From contig JBJEIY010000017.1 in the NCBI GenBank assembly GCA_051877515.1, forward strand, positions 1 to 64,000: 64,000 nt of DNA, written 5' to 3'. Within the stretch, counting starts at the first letter, position 1. Every line of letters starts with the position of its first letter. Source of the DNA: XBB1006 sp051877515 (GTDB lineage Bacteria; Bacillota; Clostridia; Lachnospirales; Lachnospiraceae). Both the position numbers and the translations under genes were made by a program. Below are positions 1 to 8,365 of this stretch, piece after piece. Under the pieces are notes generated by a model. The model was given only the letters and a program-made list of their open reading frames with translations, searched no databases and had not been told where the DNA came from.

Positions 1-284
1 TCATTATAGGGGATTGCACTCCTAAGCGGAAATGCCTGCTCTGAAATATCGGAAAAGGGTGCTCTGGATTTCCGGAAAGAGTGCACTATTCAAACGGAAT
101 ATACATGTAACACGTTTTCTCTGTTTTCAGAATACCTTTTTACTGGGACAGAGTATGTCAGAGTAAACGGGAAAAAATATTTTTATGATTTTTTTATACT
201 CCGACAGGACATGTCCGGTGTGACGGGTATTGTGTAATCACAAGCTGCAGATAAAATGCAGGAAAATCAAAGGAGGAAAAGTGT
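1..284. other. Left edge, no gene recognised
   Basis: No convincing coding frame is visible. A 7-base inverted pair (positions 15-21 with 79-85) could close a long stem-loop, and a 10-base palindrome GGACATGTCC lies at 207-216, about 70 bases before the next gene. The stretch probably holds the 3' end of an upstream unit and the leader of the following operon. I see no strong -35/-10 pair. Confidence 0.3.
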
Positions 285-749
285 ATGTCTCAAATTGGAG
301 CAGATGTATGTGGTGCATGGGGAAACCCGGAGGATTTTAGCCAATATGTAATTGGGTTAAGTGATGACAAGATTGGTCCGTATGTTGGCAGTGGTAGTAT
401 TGCGGAAGAGATACTAGTTGATATAACGGCAATCTGCAGAAGGCGCTTTAAGAAAAAGGATGTGCTCGTTTATGTGGACACGGATGAGGGCAGGGAGATG
501 GAGAGCGGCATTGTTTTTACAGCATCAGCCATCGTGACCTGGAGCAATCAAGGCGAGATCGTGGTTGTGATCCCCTATGAAGAAATTGAGTCGGTGGACT
601 TTGATGAGGAAGAGGTGCTGATCGAGTTTGGCGGTAAATCAACAACACTTTACCTGGGAGAAGATGCCGAGGCAGAAAAGTATCCGCGCTATATGTACAA
701 CTTTATCATGGATATTTTGGAATATGATGCAGATGAGAAGGAGGAATAG
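285..749 (+). CDS. Hypothetical acidic protein, possible PH-like fold
   Basis: The gene encodes 154 residues and has a good ribosome site (AGGAGG about 8 bases upstream). No signal peptide or membrane segment is visible. The C-terminal half alternates hydrophobic strands with acidic residues and ends in a helix, which resembles the small bacterial PH-like domains. That is a fold guess, not a family match. The N-terminal part contains a basic RRRFKKK patch at about residue 52. It lies only 6 bases before the SHOCT-tailed gene at 756, so the two are probably one operon and may work together. The function is unknown. Confidence 0.7.
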   Translation: MSQIGADVCGAWGNPEDFSQYVIGLSDDKIGPYVGSGSIAEEILVDITAICRRRFKKKDVLVYVDTDEGREMESGIVFTASAIVTWSNQGEIVVVIPYEEIESVDFDEEEVLIEFGGKSTTLYLGEDAEAEKYPRYMYNFIMDILEYDADEKEE

Positions 750-755
750 AATACG

Positions 756-1409
756 ATGAATTTATTTGATAAGATCAAGACTTCAGCAAGTCAGGTAGTG
801 GAGGCTACAACCTCTTCTGTAAAAGCCCAGCATGGGGAATACAAGGAACTAAAAAAGGCACTGGACGGTGCTTTGGCCAGATATGAATTTACTTATGTTG
901 GTGGTCTGGACGATATACCGAAGGCAAAGGCGGGGGCCTGGGGTATGAATGTGATGGAGGATCGCTTTGCGTTTAGGGTCACCCTTAGTACAAAGGACTG
1001 GTTGTATGATCTGGACATCCCTTATTCGGAGATCACTGATATCCGCATTGAGAAGCGAACCATTTCTCACGCAGAATTTTTTCTCGGGGCGGGCAATGAT
1101 GCAAATCAGCAGCAGGAAAATGTGGTGGTATTAGAATACAATGACGCAAATGGAAAGAAAGCCACACTGAGAGTCGAAATGCTGACGGGAACCACAATTT
1201 ATATGCAGGCAGCTAAATGTAAGGAATTGATGGATCTTCTTCGTAAGAATGACATTCTTGATAAGATACAGAAAAAGGATGCACCGAGTTCATCAGGCGG
1301 AGAGGATATCTTGGGACAGATCGAAAAACTGTCAAAACTCAAGGAGGCCGGTATACTGACGGAGGAGGAATTCCAGGCGAAAAAGACGGAGTTGTTATCG
1401 AAATTATAG
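756..1409 (+). CDS. SHOCT-domain protein, function unknown
   Basis: The protein has 217 residues and no signal peptide. Residues 1-40 are predicted helical, the middle (about 45-155) looks like a beta-rich PH-like domain, and a serine/glycine linker leads to a C-terminal SHOCT motif of about 30 residues (LKEAGILTEEEFQAKK). SHOCT is a short C-terminal helical module found on many bacterial proteins and thought to mediate oligomerisation. The gene follows the one at 285 with a 6-base gap and is closed by a strong terminator, so the two form a short unit. The role is unknown. Confidence 0.75.
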   Translation: MNLFDKIKTSASQVVEATTSSVKAQHGEYKELKKALDGALARYEFTYVGGLDDIPKAKAGAWGMNVMEDRFAFRVTLSTKDWLYDLDIPYSEITDIRIEKRTISHAEFFLGAGNDANQQQENVVVLEYNDANGKKATLRVEMLTGTTIYMQAAKCKELMDLLRKNDILDKIQKKDAPSSSGGEDILGQIEKLSKLKEAGILTEEEFQAKKTELLSKL

Positions 1410-1424
1410 AAAGCAGCAGTTTAG

Positions 1425-1459
1425 CGGACAGGGGACCGTCCCCTGTCCGTTTTTTTTTC
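1425..1459 (+). terminator. Rho-independent terminator
   Basis: An 11-base GC-rich inverted repeat (CGGACAGGGGA with TCCCCTGTCCG) is followed by nine T. It ends the two-gene unit starting at 285 and isolates the sel operon. Confidence 0.93.
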
Positions 1460-1479
1460 TTTTTTTCTTAGCAAAGCGG

Positions 1480-1508
1480 TGGACTAGATGAGGAAAAATT
1501 GGTATGAT
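1480..1508 (+). promoter_or_regulatory. Probable selA promoter
   Basis: TGGACT and TATGAT are separated by 17 bases, about 60 bases before selA. The -35 matches the sigma-A consensus at 4 of 6 positions. Confidence 0.5.
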
Positions 1509-1568
1509 AAGATAAGAAATTAAATTTTTTAATAATCCGATAGATTACTTTAATACGAGGTCAGCAGA

Positions 1569-2972
1569 ATGAATAAAAATGAACTGTTTCGTGCGATACC
1601 GAAAATTGATGTTTTAATGGAAAAACCGGAGATACAGGATGCCATGGAGAAATACGGAAAAGATCCCGTGTTGGAAGCGATCCGTGGTCAGCTGGATGAA
1701 ATACGGCTTGCATTAAACGATAATCCTAAGCCGGAGGTTCTGGAAGAACGGCTGCAACATCTGACAGACCGGGTGCTGGCGGTTGTGGAAGATAAGAAAA
1801 AATGTAACTTAAAGCATGTAGTCAATGCCACAGGTGTGATCTTACATACCAATCTGGGGCGGGCACCTCTGCCACAGCAGGCTATGGACAGGCTGATGGA
1901 GCAGATGTCCGGCTACATGAACTTAGAGTATGACTTAGAGGCCGGTCATAGGGGAGAAAGGTATTCCCATTTTGAGAAGCTGATCTGTAAGATCACGGGA
2001 GCAGAAGCAGCCATGGCGGTAAACAACAATGCTGCAGCGGCTCTGCTGATGGTTAGTGCCATTGGCGCGGGAAAAGAAGTGATCGTATCCAGAGGAGAGC
2101 AGATCGAGATCGGCGGCAAATTCCGTATACCGGATATCATTGACCAGAGTGGTGCTACCCGCATTGAGGTGGGCTGTACCAACAAAACGAGACTCAGTGA
2201 TTATGCAGAAGCCATAACGGAAGAAACGGGAGCACTGTTCAAAGTGCATACCAGTAATTTTAAAGTATTAGGATTTACGGAAAGTGTATCCAGGGATGAA
2301 CTGGTAAAATTAGGCAGAGAAAAAGGCGTGCCCGTGATCGAGGATCTGGGCAGCGGTGTTCTTATTGATCTTTCACGCTATGGATTGAATAAGGAGCCTA
2401 CTGTGCAGGAAAGTATTGCGGCAGGCGTAGATGTGGTGTGCTTCAGCGGGGATAAGCTGTTTGGAGGACCTCAGGCAGGTATTCTGGCAGGAAAGAAAGA
2501 ATGGATAGAGCGCTGCAAAAAGCATCCCCTGACCCGTGCCATGAGAATTGATAAGTGTACGGCAGCTATGCTGGAAACCGTGTTCTCCATGTATGAGGAT
2601 GAGGACTATGCCATGAGAAATATTCCGGTACTGTCCATGATCACCACTCCGGTGGAGAAGCTTCAGGATAAAGCGCAGCGGTTTGGAAAGAAAGTTGCCG
2701 GAGCATTGCCGGAAGGAGCAGAGATTTCTGTGATCAGCTGCAGTAATCCGGTGGGCGGAGGTTCCCTGCCGGGAGAATTTCTGCCAAGCTATGCGGTGGC
2801 GCTTAGAGGAAAAGACCATAAGACCCCGGATCTGGCAGAGCAGTTAAGATTGGGAGAACTGCCGGTGATCGTGCGGGTGGAGGAAGATCATCTGATCTTC
2901 GATATGCGTACCATGTATGAAGAAGAATTTGATGCAGTGGTTAAGGAAATAGTCAGAGTATGGAACATATAA
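1569..2972 (+). CDS. selA: L-seryl-tRNA(Sec) selenium transferase SelA
   Basis: SelA converts seryl-tRNA(Sec) to selenocysteinyl-tRNA(Sec) with selenophosphate in the cytosol. The 467-residue length is normal. The N-terminal helical domain binds tRNA(Sec). The PLP-dependent fold type I core follows, with the Schiff-base lysine in CFSGDKLFGG (K296) and the upstream NATGVILHTNLGRAPL stretch typical of the family. The stop overlaps the selB start by 13 bases, so the two are translationally coupled. Its presence is explained in this window by the selenoprotein PrdB encoded 7 kb away. Confidence 0.98.
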   Translation: MNKNELFRAIPKIDVLMEKPEIQDAMEKYGKDPVLEAIRGQLDEIRLALNDNPKPEVLEERLQHLTDRVLAVVEDKKKCNLKHVVNATGVILHTNLGRAPLPQQAMDRLMEQMSGYMNLEYDLEAGHRGERYSHFEKLICKITGAEAAMAVNNNAAAALLMVSAIGAGKEVIVSRGEQIEIGGKFRIPDIIDQSGATRIEVGCTNKTRLSDYAEAITEETGALFKVHTSNFKVLGFTESVSRDELVKLGREKGVPVIEDLGSGVLIDLSRYGLNKEPTVQESIAAGVDVVCFSGDKLFGGPQAGILAGKKEWIERCKKHPLTRAMRIDKCTAAMLETVFSMYEDEDYAMRNIPVLSMITTPVEKLQDKAQRFGKKVAGALPEGAEISVISCSNPVGGGSLPGEFLPSYAVALRGKDHKTPDLAEQLRLGELPVIVRVEEDHLIFDMRTMYEEEFDAVVKEIVRVWNI

Positions 2973-4906
2973 TCATTGGAACTGCAGGTCATATTGACCA
3001 CGGAAAAACCGCATTGATAAGAGCTCTTACGGGACGGGAGACCGATACCCAGAAAGAGGAAAAAAAGAGGGGGATCACCATTGATCTGGGATTCACCTAT
3101 TTTGACCTTCCAAGCGGGGAGAGGGCGGGCATCATTGATGTTCCGGGACATGAAAAGTTTCTCCCTAATATGTTGGCAGGTGTATGCGGCATGGATCTGG
3201 TACTGCTGACCATTGCTTTAGATGAGGGAATCATGCCACAGACCAGGGAGCATCTGGATATTTTAGAGCAGCTGGATATTACCAATGGCATCATCGTGCT
3301 GACCAAACTGGATATGGTGGAAGAAGAATGGGCACAGATGATGGAAGAAGAGGTGGCAGAGCAGTTAAAGGGGCGTATTTTTGAAACCTGGCCCAGAATC
3401 TGTGTCAGTGCCAGAACCGGAGCAGGGATGCAACAACTGACGGATCTGGTGGTAGCAGAGGTTCACAGATCCCGTCACCACAGAGAAACCGCCGGACATT
3501 TCCGGCTTCCTATAGACCGGGTTTTTTCGGTAAAAGGCTTGGGAACGGTTGTGGCAGGAACGGTGCTGGAAGGTACCATTGGTATAGAGCAGGAAGTCAT
3601 GATCTATCCGGAGCAGTTGACGGCCAAGGTAAAGAGCCTGCAATCCCATGGTGAGGATATTACAGAGGCTTACGCAGGACAGCGGACAGCCATGTTGTTG
3701 ACCGGTATCAGTAAGGAGCAGGTGCATAGGGGAATGGTGCTGGCTTATCCGGGCTGCATAACACCAACGAACCGTTTGGATGTGGTAATGCAGTTGTCGG
3801 ATGACTGTGGCCGTGTGGTAAAAAATCAAAGCCGGGTTCATCTTCACATCGGATCCGATGAAGTGGTTGCCCGTGTAGTGTTGTTAGACAAACAGGAACT
3901 TCATGCAGGAGAGAAAGGGTATGCACAGCTTATTACCCAGACAGATGTGTGCGTGAAGCGAAATGACCGGTTTGTAGTGCGTTTCCTATCGCCTCTGGAG
4001 ACCCTGGGCGGAGGAAAGGTATTGCAGGTTGCACCGGTAAAACACAAACGGTTTGATGAAGGAGTCATTGAGAGCCTGCGGCAGCGTGAAGAAGACAGAC
4101 AGGAGCAGATGGTTCTTAAGATCATAGAGGCCAGTGTGAAGCAGCCCTTATCTGCGAAGGCATTGGCAGAGCAGGCACAGATGCAGCAACAGGAACTTCT
4201 GATCCAGCAGGAGAGGCTGGAGCAGGAGGAAGTGTGTCTGGTATTAAATGGAAAAAAACAATCCTACTATTGGTCTTTTGCAGCAGAGCAGGAAATCTGG
4301 CTGGAAGTGACCAAAAAACTGGAAGAGTATCATAAAAACCATCCCTATAAGAGGGGCATGTCAAAAGCACTGTTTCGAAGCAGTCTGTTCAAGGGATGGG
4401 ATCCGGCTGTTTTTGAACTGTATCTGGAGTATCTGACCCGGGAGAATAAGCTTCAGGCAGAGAAGGAATTTGTATGGCTGGCATCTTTTGAGGTTCAGAA
4501 AGATGAAGTCTACCGGAGTGCGGAAAAAATGCTGGTTGAGCAGGCAGAGGCAGAAGGATTTGCCCTGCTGGATTATGAAAAACTACTTTCCCCATCCGGA
4601 GAGCATTTTTTGCAGGGAAAGCTTTCGCAGGAGGAGCTTGAGGATATCGTGGAGAATCTGGTCAGGGAAGAACAACTGGTACGGATCCACGATACCATTT
4701 GTACTGCGCCTACGGTAGCGGCACAGATCCGGGAGAAGGTTTTGCAATATTTTGAAGAACAGGAAATCCTGTCATTTTCCAGTCTTCGGGATCTTCTGGA
4801 GGTAAGCCGGAAAGCGGCCAAGCCTATCATGGCTTATCTGGATGAGTGCAAGATCACTTTGTGGTGTGGAAAAGAAACGGAGCGAAAGAAAAATACCATA
4901 GGATAG
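2960..4906 (+). CDS. selB: Selenocysteine-specific elongation factor SelB
   Basis: SelB delivers selenocysteinyl-tRNA to UGA codons by binding GTP, the tRNA and the SECIS hairpin of the mRNA. The 648-residue protein begins with an EF-Tu-like GTPase: P-loop GHIDHGKT at residues 10-17, DVPGHEKF, and TKLD as the guanine-specificity motif. Beta-barrel domains follow. The C-terminal third carries winged-helix repeats, the part known to bind SECIS RNA. It overlaps selA by 13 bases and is followed 18 bases later by a LysR gene. The SECIS in prdB is its evident local target. Confidence 0.98.
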   Translation: MEHIIIGTAGHIDHGKTALIRALTGRETDTQKEEKKRGITIDLGFTYFDLPSGERAGIIDVPGHEKFLPNMLAGVCGMDLVLLTIALDEGIMPQTREHLDILEQLDITNGIIVLTKLDMVEEEWAQMMEEEVAEQLKGRIFETWPRICVSARTGAGMQQLTDLVVAEVHRSRHHRETAGHFRLPIDRVFSVKGLGTVVAGTVLEGTIGIEQEVMIYPEQLTAKVKSLQSHGEDITEAYAGQRTAMLLTGISKEQVHRGMVLAYPGCITPTNRLDVVMQLSDDCGRVVKNQSRVHLHIGSDEVVARVVLLDKQELHAGEKGYAQLITQTDVCVKRNDRFVVRFLSPLETLGGGKVLQVAPVKHKRFDEGVIESLRQREEDRQEQMVLKIIEASVKQPLSAKALAEQAQMQQQELLIQQERLEQEEVCLVLNGKKQSYYWSFAAEQEIWLEVTKKLEEYHKNHPYKRGMSKALFRSSLFKGWDPAVFELYLEYLTRENKLQAEKEFVWLASFEVQKDEVYRSAEKMLVEQAEAEGFALLDYEKLLSPSGEHFLQGKLSQEELEDIVENLVREEQLVRIHDTICTAPTVAAQIREKVLQYFEEQEILSFSSLRDLLEVSRKAAKPIMAYLDECKITLWCGKETERKKNTIG

Positions 4907-4924
4907 AGCAAAGGAGGACGGAAC

Positions 4925-5839
4925 ATGGAATTAAAACAGCTTGAGTCATATGTTGCTGTGGTAGAGTACGGAAGCTTTACCAAGGCGGCAGAAAAGCTTT
5001 ATATTTCCCAGCCTACGATCAGTACGCATATACAGATGCTGGAAATGGAGCTGCACGAAAAGCTGCTGAACAGGCATACGAAGAGTCTGGAGGTAACCCC
5101 CAAAGGACAGGAGTTGTATGAGTGTGCTTCAGATATGCTGGGACTTCGGGATCGCTTGTTAAAGAGCTGGTCTGAGGAGGAGAATAAAACCATCCATTTG
5201 GGAAGCTCCACTATTCCATCTTCCTATATTTTGCCGGAGCTTCTGCCAAAGTACGTGCAGGAGTACCCGGATGTACATTTTGTAATTCATCAGGGAGACA
5301 GCCAGAATGTGCTGGATGGGTTGATGTCGGGAAACTATCAGGTTGGCTTTATCGGAATGGAGCAGGATCAGGATGGATTGACCTGTGTGCCATTTTACAA
5401 AGACCATATTGTCCTGATCACTCCAAACACAGAAGCATTTCAGCAGAGAAAAGAAAGATATGAGGAAAAGAAGGATCTTAGTATCCTTGCAGAAATGCTT
5501 AGAACAGAGCCGCTGATTGTAAGAGAAAAGGGAAGCGGAAGTAAGCGGTATGCGGATAAGGTGCTGAAGGATCTGGGGATCGAGGAAGAATCTCTGAATA
5601 TCTGTGCCCGGTTGAATGATTCCGAGTCCATTAAGAATATGGTCATGGGAGGAATGGGTATAGCCCTTATCTCAGAAAAAGCAGTTCATAATAGCTGCGA
5701 TGAAGGAAAAATGCTGTGCTTTGAGATCCCTTTGGAGGGAGCAGAGCGAAACCTGAATTTGATCTATCGAAAGAAGGATATTTATCGTACCCATGAAAAA
5801 ATGTTTGTGGAGTACGTTATCAAATACTACGGAAAATAA
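4925..5839 (+). CDS. LysR regulator, selenium-associated type
   Basis: This is a 304-residue LysR-family transcription factor. The winged helix-turn-helix occupies residues 1-60 (SFTKAAEKLYISQPTISTHI), and the rest is a periplasmic-binding-like effector domain. Its position directly after selB (18-base gap, same strand) matches a LysR group found beside selenocysteine genes in Clostridia. I infer that it responds to selenium status or to a selenium-dependent pathway; the effector and targets cannot be read from the sequence. The start has an AGGAGG site 7 bases upstream. Confidence 0.88.
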   Translation: MELKQLESYVAVVEYGSFTKAAEKLYISQPTISTHIQMLEMELHEKLLNRHTKSLEVTPKGQELYECASDMLGLRDRLLKSWSEEENKTIHLGSSTIPSSYILPELLPKYVQEYPDVHFVIHQGDSQNVLDGLMSGNYQVGFIGMEQDQDGLTCVPFYKDHIVLITPNTEAFQQRKERYEEKKDLSILAEMLRTEPLIVREKGSGSKRYADKVLKDLGIEEESLNICARLNDSESIKNMVMGGMGIALISEKAVHNSCDEGKMLCFEIPLEGAERNLNLIYRKKDIYRTHEKMFVEYVIKYYGK

Positions 5840-5952
5840 GCGGCATGCCGCTGTTAATGAAGCGTGAAAGATGCCGGGCCAGGCATGCGCCGCGACGGAG
5901 TGCCGGGAAAGCTGTAGGGCGTGCAATGAGCCGCGGCGGAAAGGGAAAAAAT

Positions 5953-6624
5953 ATGAGCAAGATCATCATACAGCCGGAAACCACGGTGGATCCTGTCAGT
6001 CTTATAGGACGGGAGGCCGGTGTCTGCTGGGGAGCAGACATCACAGATCAGGCAAAAAACTATAAACGGGGACTGGACTGTTTAACCTCGGGACACGGAC
6101 GCACCTGGGAATATCCCCAGGTATATCTGGTGTTGGACGGCTACTCCGCCAGAGTCATTCGGGAGTTCTATACCCACATAGGAGGAGGCCCCACCAGACT
6201 GCAGGCTTCCACCCGCTATATCAATTATCAGCAGGGATTTCCTTATGTGACACCGCCCAGAATCCGGGAGCATGAGCAGGGTGCTGCAATCTACAAAGAG
6301 GCTATGGAAAATATTCTGGCTTCTCTGGAGAAGTTAGAGCAATTGGGGCTGCCAAAAGAAGATATCAATATGTTACTTCCCCTTGGCATGGAGACAAAAG
6401 TGGTTTTACGCACAAACCTTAGAAACCTTATTGATATGTCTCATCAGCGTCTGTGCACCAGGGCATACTGGGAGTATCGGAAGCTAATGCAGGATATGAT
6501 GAAAGAATTGTCGGCATACTCAGAGGAGTGGGCGTATCTTATAGAGAATTATTTTAAGCCCAAATGTGAAGTGAGTGGGTTCTGTACGGAGGCGAAATCC
6601 TGCGGCAGGAAACCCAGAAAATAA
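5953..6624 (+). CDS. thyX: ThyX-like FAD-dependent thymidylate synthase
   Basis: ThyX methylates dUMP to dTMP using methylene-tetrahydrofolate and FAD. The 223-residue protein carries the family core, with the substrate-loop motif REFYTHIGG followed by TRLQASTRYINY (the local form of the RHRxxSxNxxSxR signature), and a C-terminal RTNLRNLIDMSHQR stretch typical of the fold. The C-terminus has three clustered cysteines (CEVSGFCTEAKSC), a pattern of the clostridial subgroup that could bind metal. I place the start at 5953, after GGAAAGGG; an in-frame upstream ATG at 5845 lacks a ribosome site and would add a low-complexity basic tail. The 113-base spacer before it is unusually GC-rich. Confidence 0.85.
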   Translation: MSKIIIQPETTVDPVSLIGREAGVCWGADITDQAKNYKRGLDCLTSGHGRTWEYPQVYLVLDGYSARVIREFYTHIGGGPTRLQASTRYINYQQGFPYVTPPRIREHEQGAAIYKEAMENILASLEKLEQLGLPKEDINMLLPLGMETKVVLRTNLRNLIDMSHQRLCTRAYWEYRKLMQDMMKELSAYSEEWAYLIENYFKPKCEVSGFCTEAKSCGRKPRK

Positions 6625-6634
6625 AGAGATAGAA

Positions 6635-6699
6635 GCCGGAAAATATTCTGTTGTCACTGGTTGCTAACGCAAAATCGTTCCAACAGAATATTTCCCGGC
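6635..6699 (+). repeat. Hairpin with TTGCTAACGCAAAATCG loop, copy 1
   Basis: The arms 6635-6653 and 6680-6699 pair almost completely (GCCGG, AAATATTCTGTTG and its complement). The loop holds TTGCTAACGCAAAATCGTTC. A second copy of the loop and right arm lies at 6773, and a one-mismatch copy sits in the terminator at 8443-8488. It probably also terminates the gene at 5953, although the T-run is short. Confidence 0.6.
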
Positions 6700-6772
6700 T
6701 TTGTCACATCATTCTCCAGATGGTGTCGGGGTGCTTGGCGAAACCTCTTTTGCCTTAAATCTAATCCGGGGA

Positions 6773-6806
6773 TTGCTAACGCAAAATCGTTCTAACAGTA
6801 TATTTT
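6773..6806 (+). repeat. Second copy of the loop repeat
   Basis: The sequence TTGCTAACGCAAAATCGTTC is identical to the loop at 6661-6680. The following bases (AACAGTATATTTT) match the right arm of copy 1 with single changes. The left arm is missing, so this is a partial, unpaired copy lying just before the promoter of the next gene. Confidence 0.6.
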
Positions 6807-6826
6807 CTTCATCAAACGGGCAAATA

Positions 6827-6855
6827 TTGTGGTAGACGGACAAATGTGGTATATT
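6827..6855 (+). promoter_or_regulatory. Probable promoter of the EF-hand gene
   Basis: TTGTGG and TATATT are separated by 17 bases, 66 bases before the gene at 6922. Confidence 0.5.
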
Positions 6856-6921
6856 CATTTTTAGAAAGTTTTATCATCTAGAAATCTAAAAGCTACGAAC
6901 TTTTACAAGGGAGAAAATGTT

Positions 6922-7914
6922 ATGGATAAGAATTCAACGTTTAAAATGCTTGCTTCTGATGTAGGAAAAGGTGTTCAAAATCTGTTTGATAAGTCAAAAG
7001 ATGTAGCAATGAAAGCGGTAGATCAAAACGATGATGGACAGCTTGATTTTTCAGACGTCACGTCTGCTGCAGAAAACGTGAAGGAGGCTATGAAAAAGAG
7101 CTCGAAAGTTATAAAAGAGGGGATTGAAGAAAAGGCACGGGAAATAGAGAAAAAATCACTTCAGCCTCTTTTTCCTGATACTTTAAACAGTGCAGATTTT
7201 TTGATGCCCAAATTTATTAGGGTGACGGATCGGGATAAAAAACACGCGGAGAGCAAAGTGTGCCAGGGATCAATTGGGTTTATTTCGGATGAAAAAGAAC
7301 TCTCTATTGTAAATGTTTTCAAGGATTCCATAGATGTATTTGGATTAGCATTTTATCCGGATGATGAAAGCGAGTTTTATTATGTTGATCCTAGTGATCG
7401 GGATCGTTATATAGCTTTAAACGATTATTTTACTTTTTTAAAAACAGCGCGTATTGCGGAATTGCAGAAAATTGCACAGGATCTTGGGGCCAAGCATTTT
7501 AAGGTGACCTACAAAGAAGAGAAATCTGTTTTTTCAGAGAAAAAGATAACTGCTCACGGTAAAGCAATGATAGTTGCCAATGGGCAACAGGAAAGGAAGG
7601 AAAGAGAGTTTTCCAAAGTTGACATTGCAGCAGAGATGACATTTCCTGGACATGAACCAATTAAACCGAAATTACATTATTTACAAAGAGAGCCATTGAT
7701 TCAGAATTTAATCACTTTGAGAATGAACGAGGAGACACCCTTGCTTCAGCAGACACTTTCTTTGAACCTAAGTAATTCATCTGGAATGAAGGAAAGTGAT
7801 GCGGCTAAGATTGATGCGGTATTAAAGGGAATGAAGTGTTCAGGTAATGCTTCAGTCTCGAGTGAAGCGCAGAATGAGTCCAGACGATATTTGGAGTATG
7901 AAATTGAGTTTTAG
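6922..7914 (+). CDS. Unknown protein with one EF-hand loop
   Basis: This 330-residue protein belongs to no family I recognise. Residues 1-80 form an amphipathic helical region that contains a single canonical calcium loop, DQNDDGQLDFSD (about residues 34-45), with acidic or polar residues at positions 1, 3, 5, 9 and 12. No signal peptide or membrane segment is visible, so it is probably cytosolic. The middle alternates beta strands with charged turns, and the C-terminus repeats short polar strands. The ribosome site is AAGGGAG. AT-rich codon choice and the flanking repeats and toxin locus suggest an accessory gene. Confidence 0.7.
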   Translation: MDKNSTFKMLASDVGKGVQNLFDKSKDVAMKAVDQNDDGQLDFSDVTSAAENVKEAMKKSSKVIKEGIEEKAREIEKKSLQPLFPDTLNSADFLMPKFIRVTDRDKKHAESKVCQGSIGFISDEKELSIVNVFKDSIDVFGLAFYPDDESEFYYVDPSDRDRYIALNDYFTFLKTARIAELQKIAQDLGAKHFKVTYKEEKSVFSEKKITAHGKAMIVANGQQERKEREFSKVDIAAEMTFPGHEPIKPKLHYLQREPLIQNLITLRMNEETPLLQQTLSLNLSNSSGMKESDAAKIDAVLKGMKCSGNASVSSEAQNESRRYLEYEIEF

Positions 7915-8028
7915 TCATCAAACTTGTTAACATGCCGCAATTGAGTTTGTCGGTGAGCATGTAGGGTATAAAAAGCTGCTTTGTTGATAAATCAGTGTTT
8001 GCAGGTTTACTGAAAACAGAATATCTGT

Positions 8029-8057
8029 TTGACACAGGCAGAAACCGGTGCTAATAT
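8029..8057 (+). promoter_or_regulatory. Consensus promoter of the antisense RNA
   Basis: A perfect -35 TTGACA is separated by 17 bases from TAATAT. No open reading frame follows; the transcript would run straight into the hairpin at 8111-8145. This is the expected strong constitutive promoter of a type I antitoxin RNA. Confidence 0.75.
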
Positions 8058-8063
8058 AAAGAT

Positions 8064-8148
8064 ACAAAAAGGTGCTACCGATGACGGTTCACCTGATTGA
8101 TTTGGGTTAAAATAACCGTCCACTTCACAGGCTAGGGCGGTTATTTTT
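8064..8148 (+). ncRNA. Candidate type I antitoxin antisense RNA
   Basis: The predicted RNA is about 85 nucleotides. It starts 6-7 bases after the TAATAT box and ends at the hairpin AATAACCG...CGGTTATT (8111-8145) followed by T residues. It is fully complementary to the 3' untranslated part and the last codons of the toxin gene on the other strand. Its 5' region contains GGTGCTACC, the same nine bases as the 5' end of the toxin mRNA. Exact ends are inferred from the promoter and terminator. Confidence 0.65.
8066..8093 (-). terminator. Toxin mRNA terminator and 5' pairing site
   Basis: On the minus strand GGTG-AACCG-TCAT-CGGT-AG-CACC is followed by five T, an imperfect terminator hairpin. Its 3' arm GGTAGCACC is the exact complement of GGTGCTACC at the predicted 5' end of the same mRNA (8350-8358), so it can either terminate transcription or pair with the leader. 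Confidence 0.6.
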
Positions 8149-8242
8149 GTGTCTTGGAAGCATGCTTACCATGCATGTAACCAAGACTGTAGAAAGTCGC
8201 ACAAAGCGAAAGTACAGTAATAAGGTCACCGATCGTAAGCAA
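8141..8242 (-). CDS. Holin-like type I toxin, 33 residues
   Basis: The peptide starts MLTIGDLITVLSLC and ends with KTQK. That is the pattern of the short putative holin-like toxins of Firmicutes: one hydrophobic segment (residues 3-22) and a basic tail. The start is TTG, with AAGGAGGA eight bases upstream (8251-8258). Such peptides insert in the membrane and depolarise it. The mRNA would run from about 8360 to a terminator at 8066-8093. It opposes a convergent antisense RNA, and its promoter overlaps a probable LexA box. The long leader (about 118 bases) is typical of type I toxins. Confidence 0.82.
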   Translation of the reverse strand: MLTIGDLITVLSLCATFYSLGYMHGKHASKTQK

Positions 8243-8365
8243 AGCGAAAGTCCTCCTTTCACCAGATTTCCCATATGGGATAATCTATGTAATCGGAGCT
8301 ACGTTCTACTCTCCGCACAAAGCGAACCGCCATACACACGTCAACGCGTGGTAGCACCTAAGAGT

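Noticed and set aside
5845..5952. N-terminal extension of the ThyX-like gene
   Set aside because: No ribosome site precedes 5845, and the extra residues are basic low-complexity sequence absent from the family.
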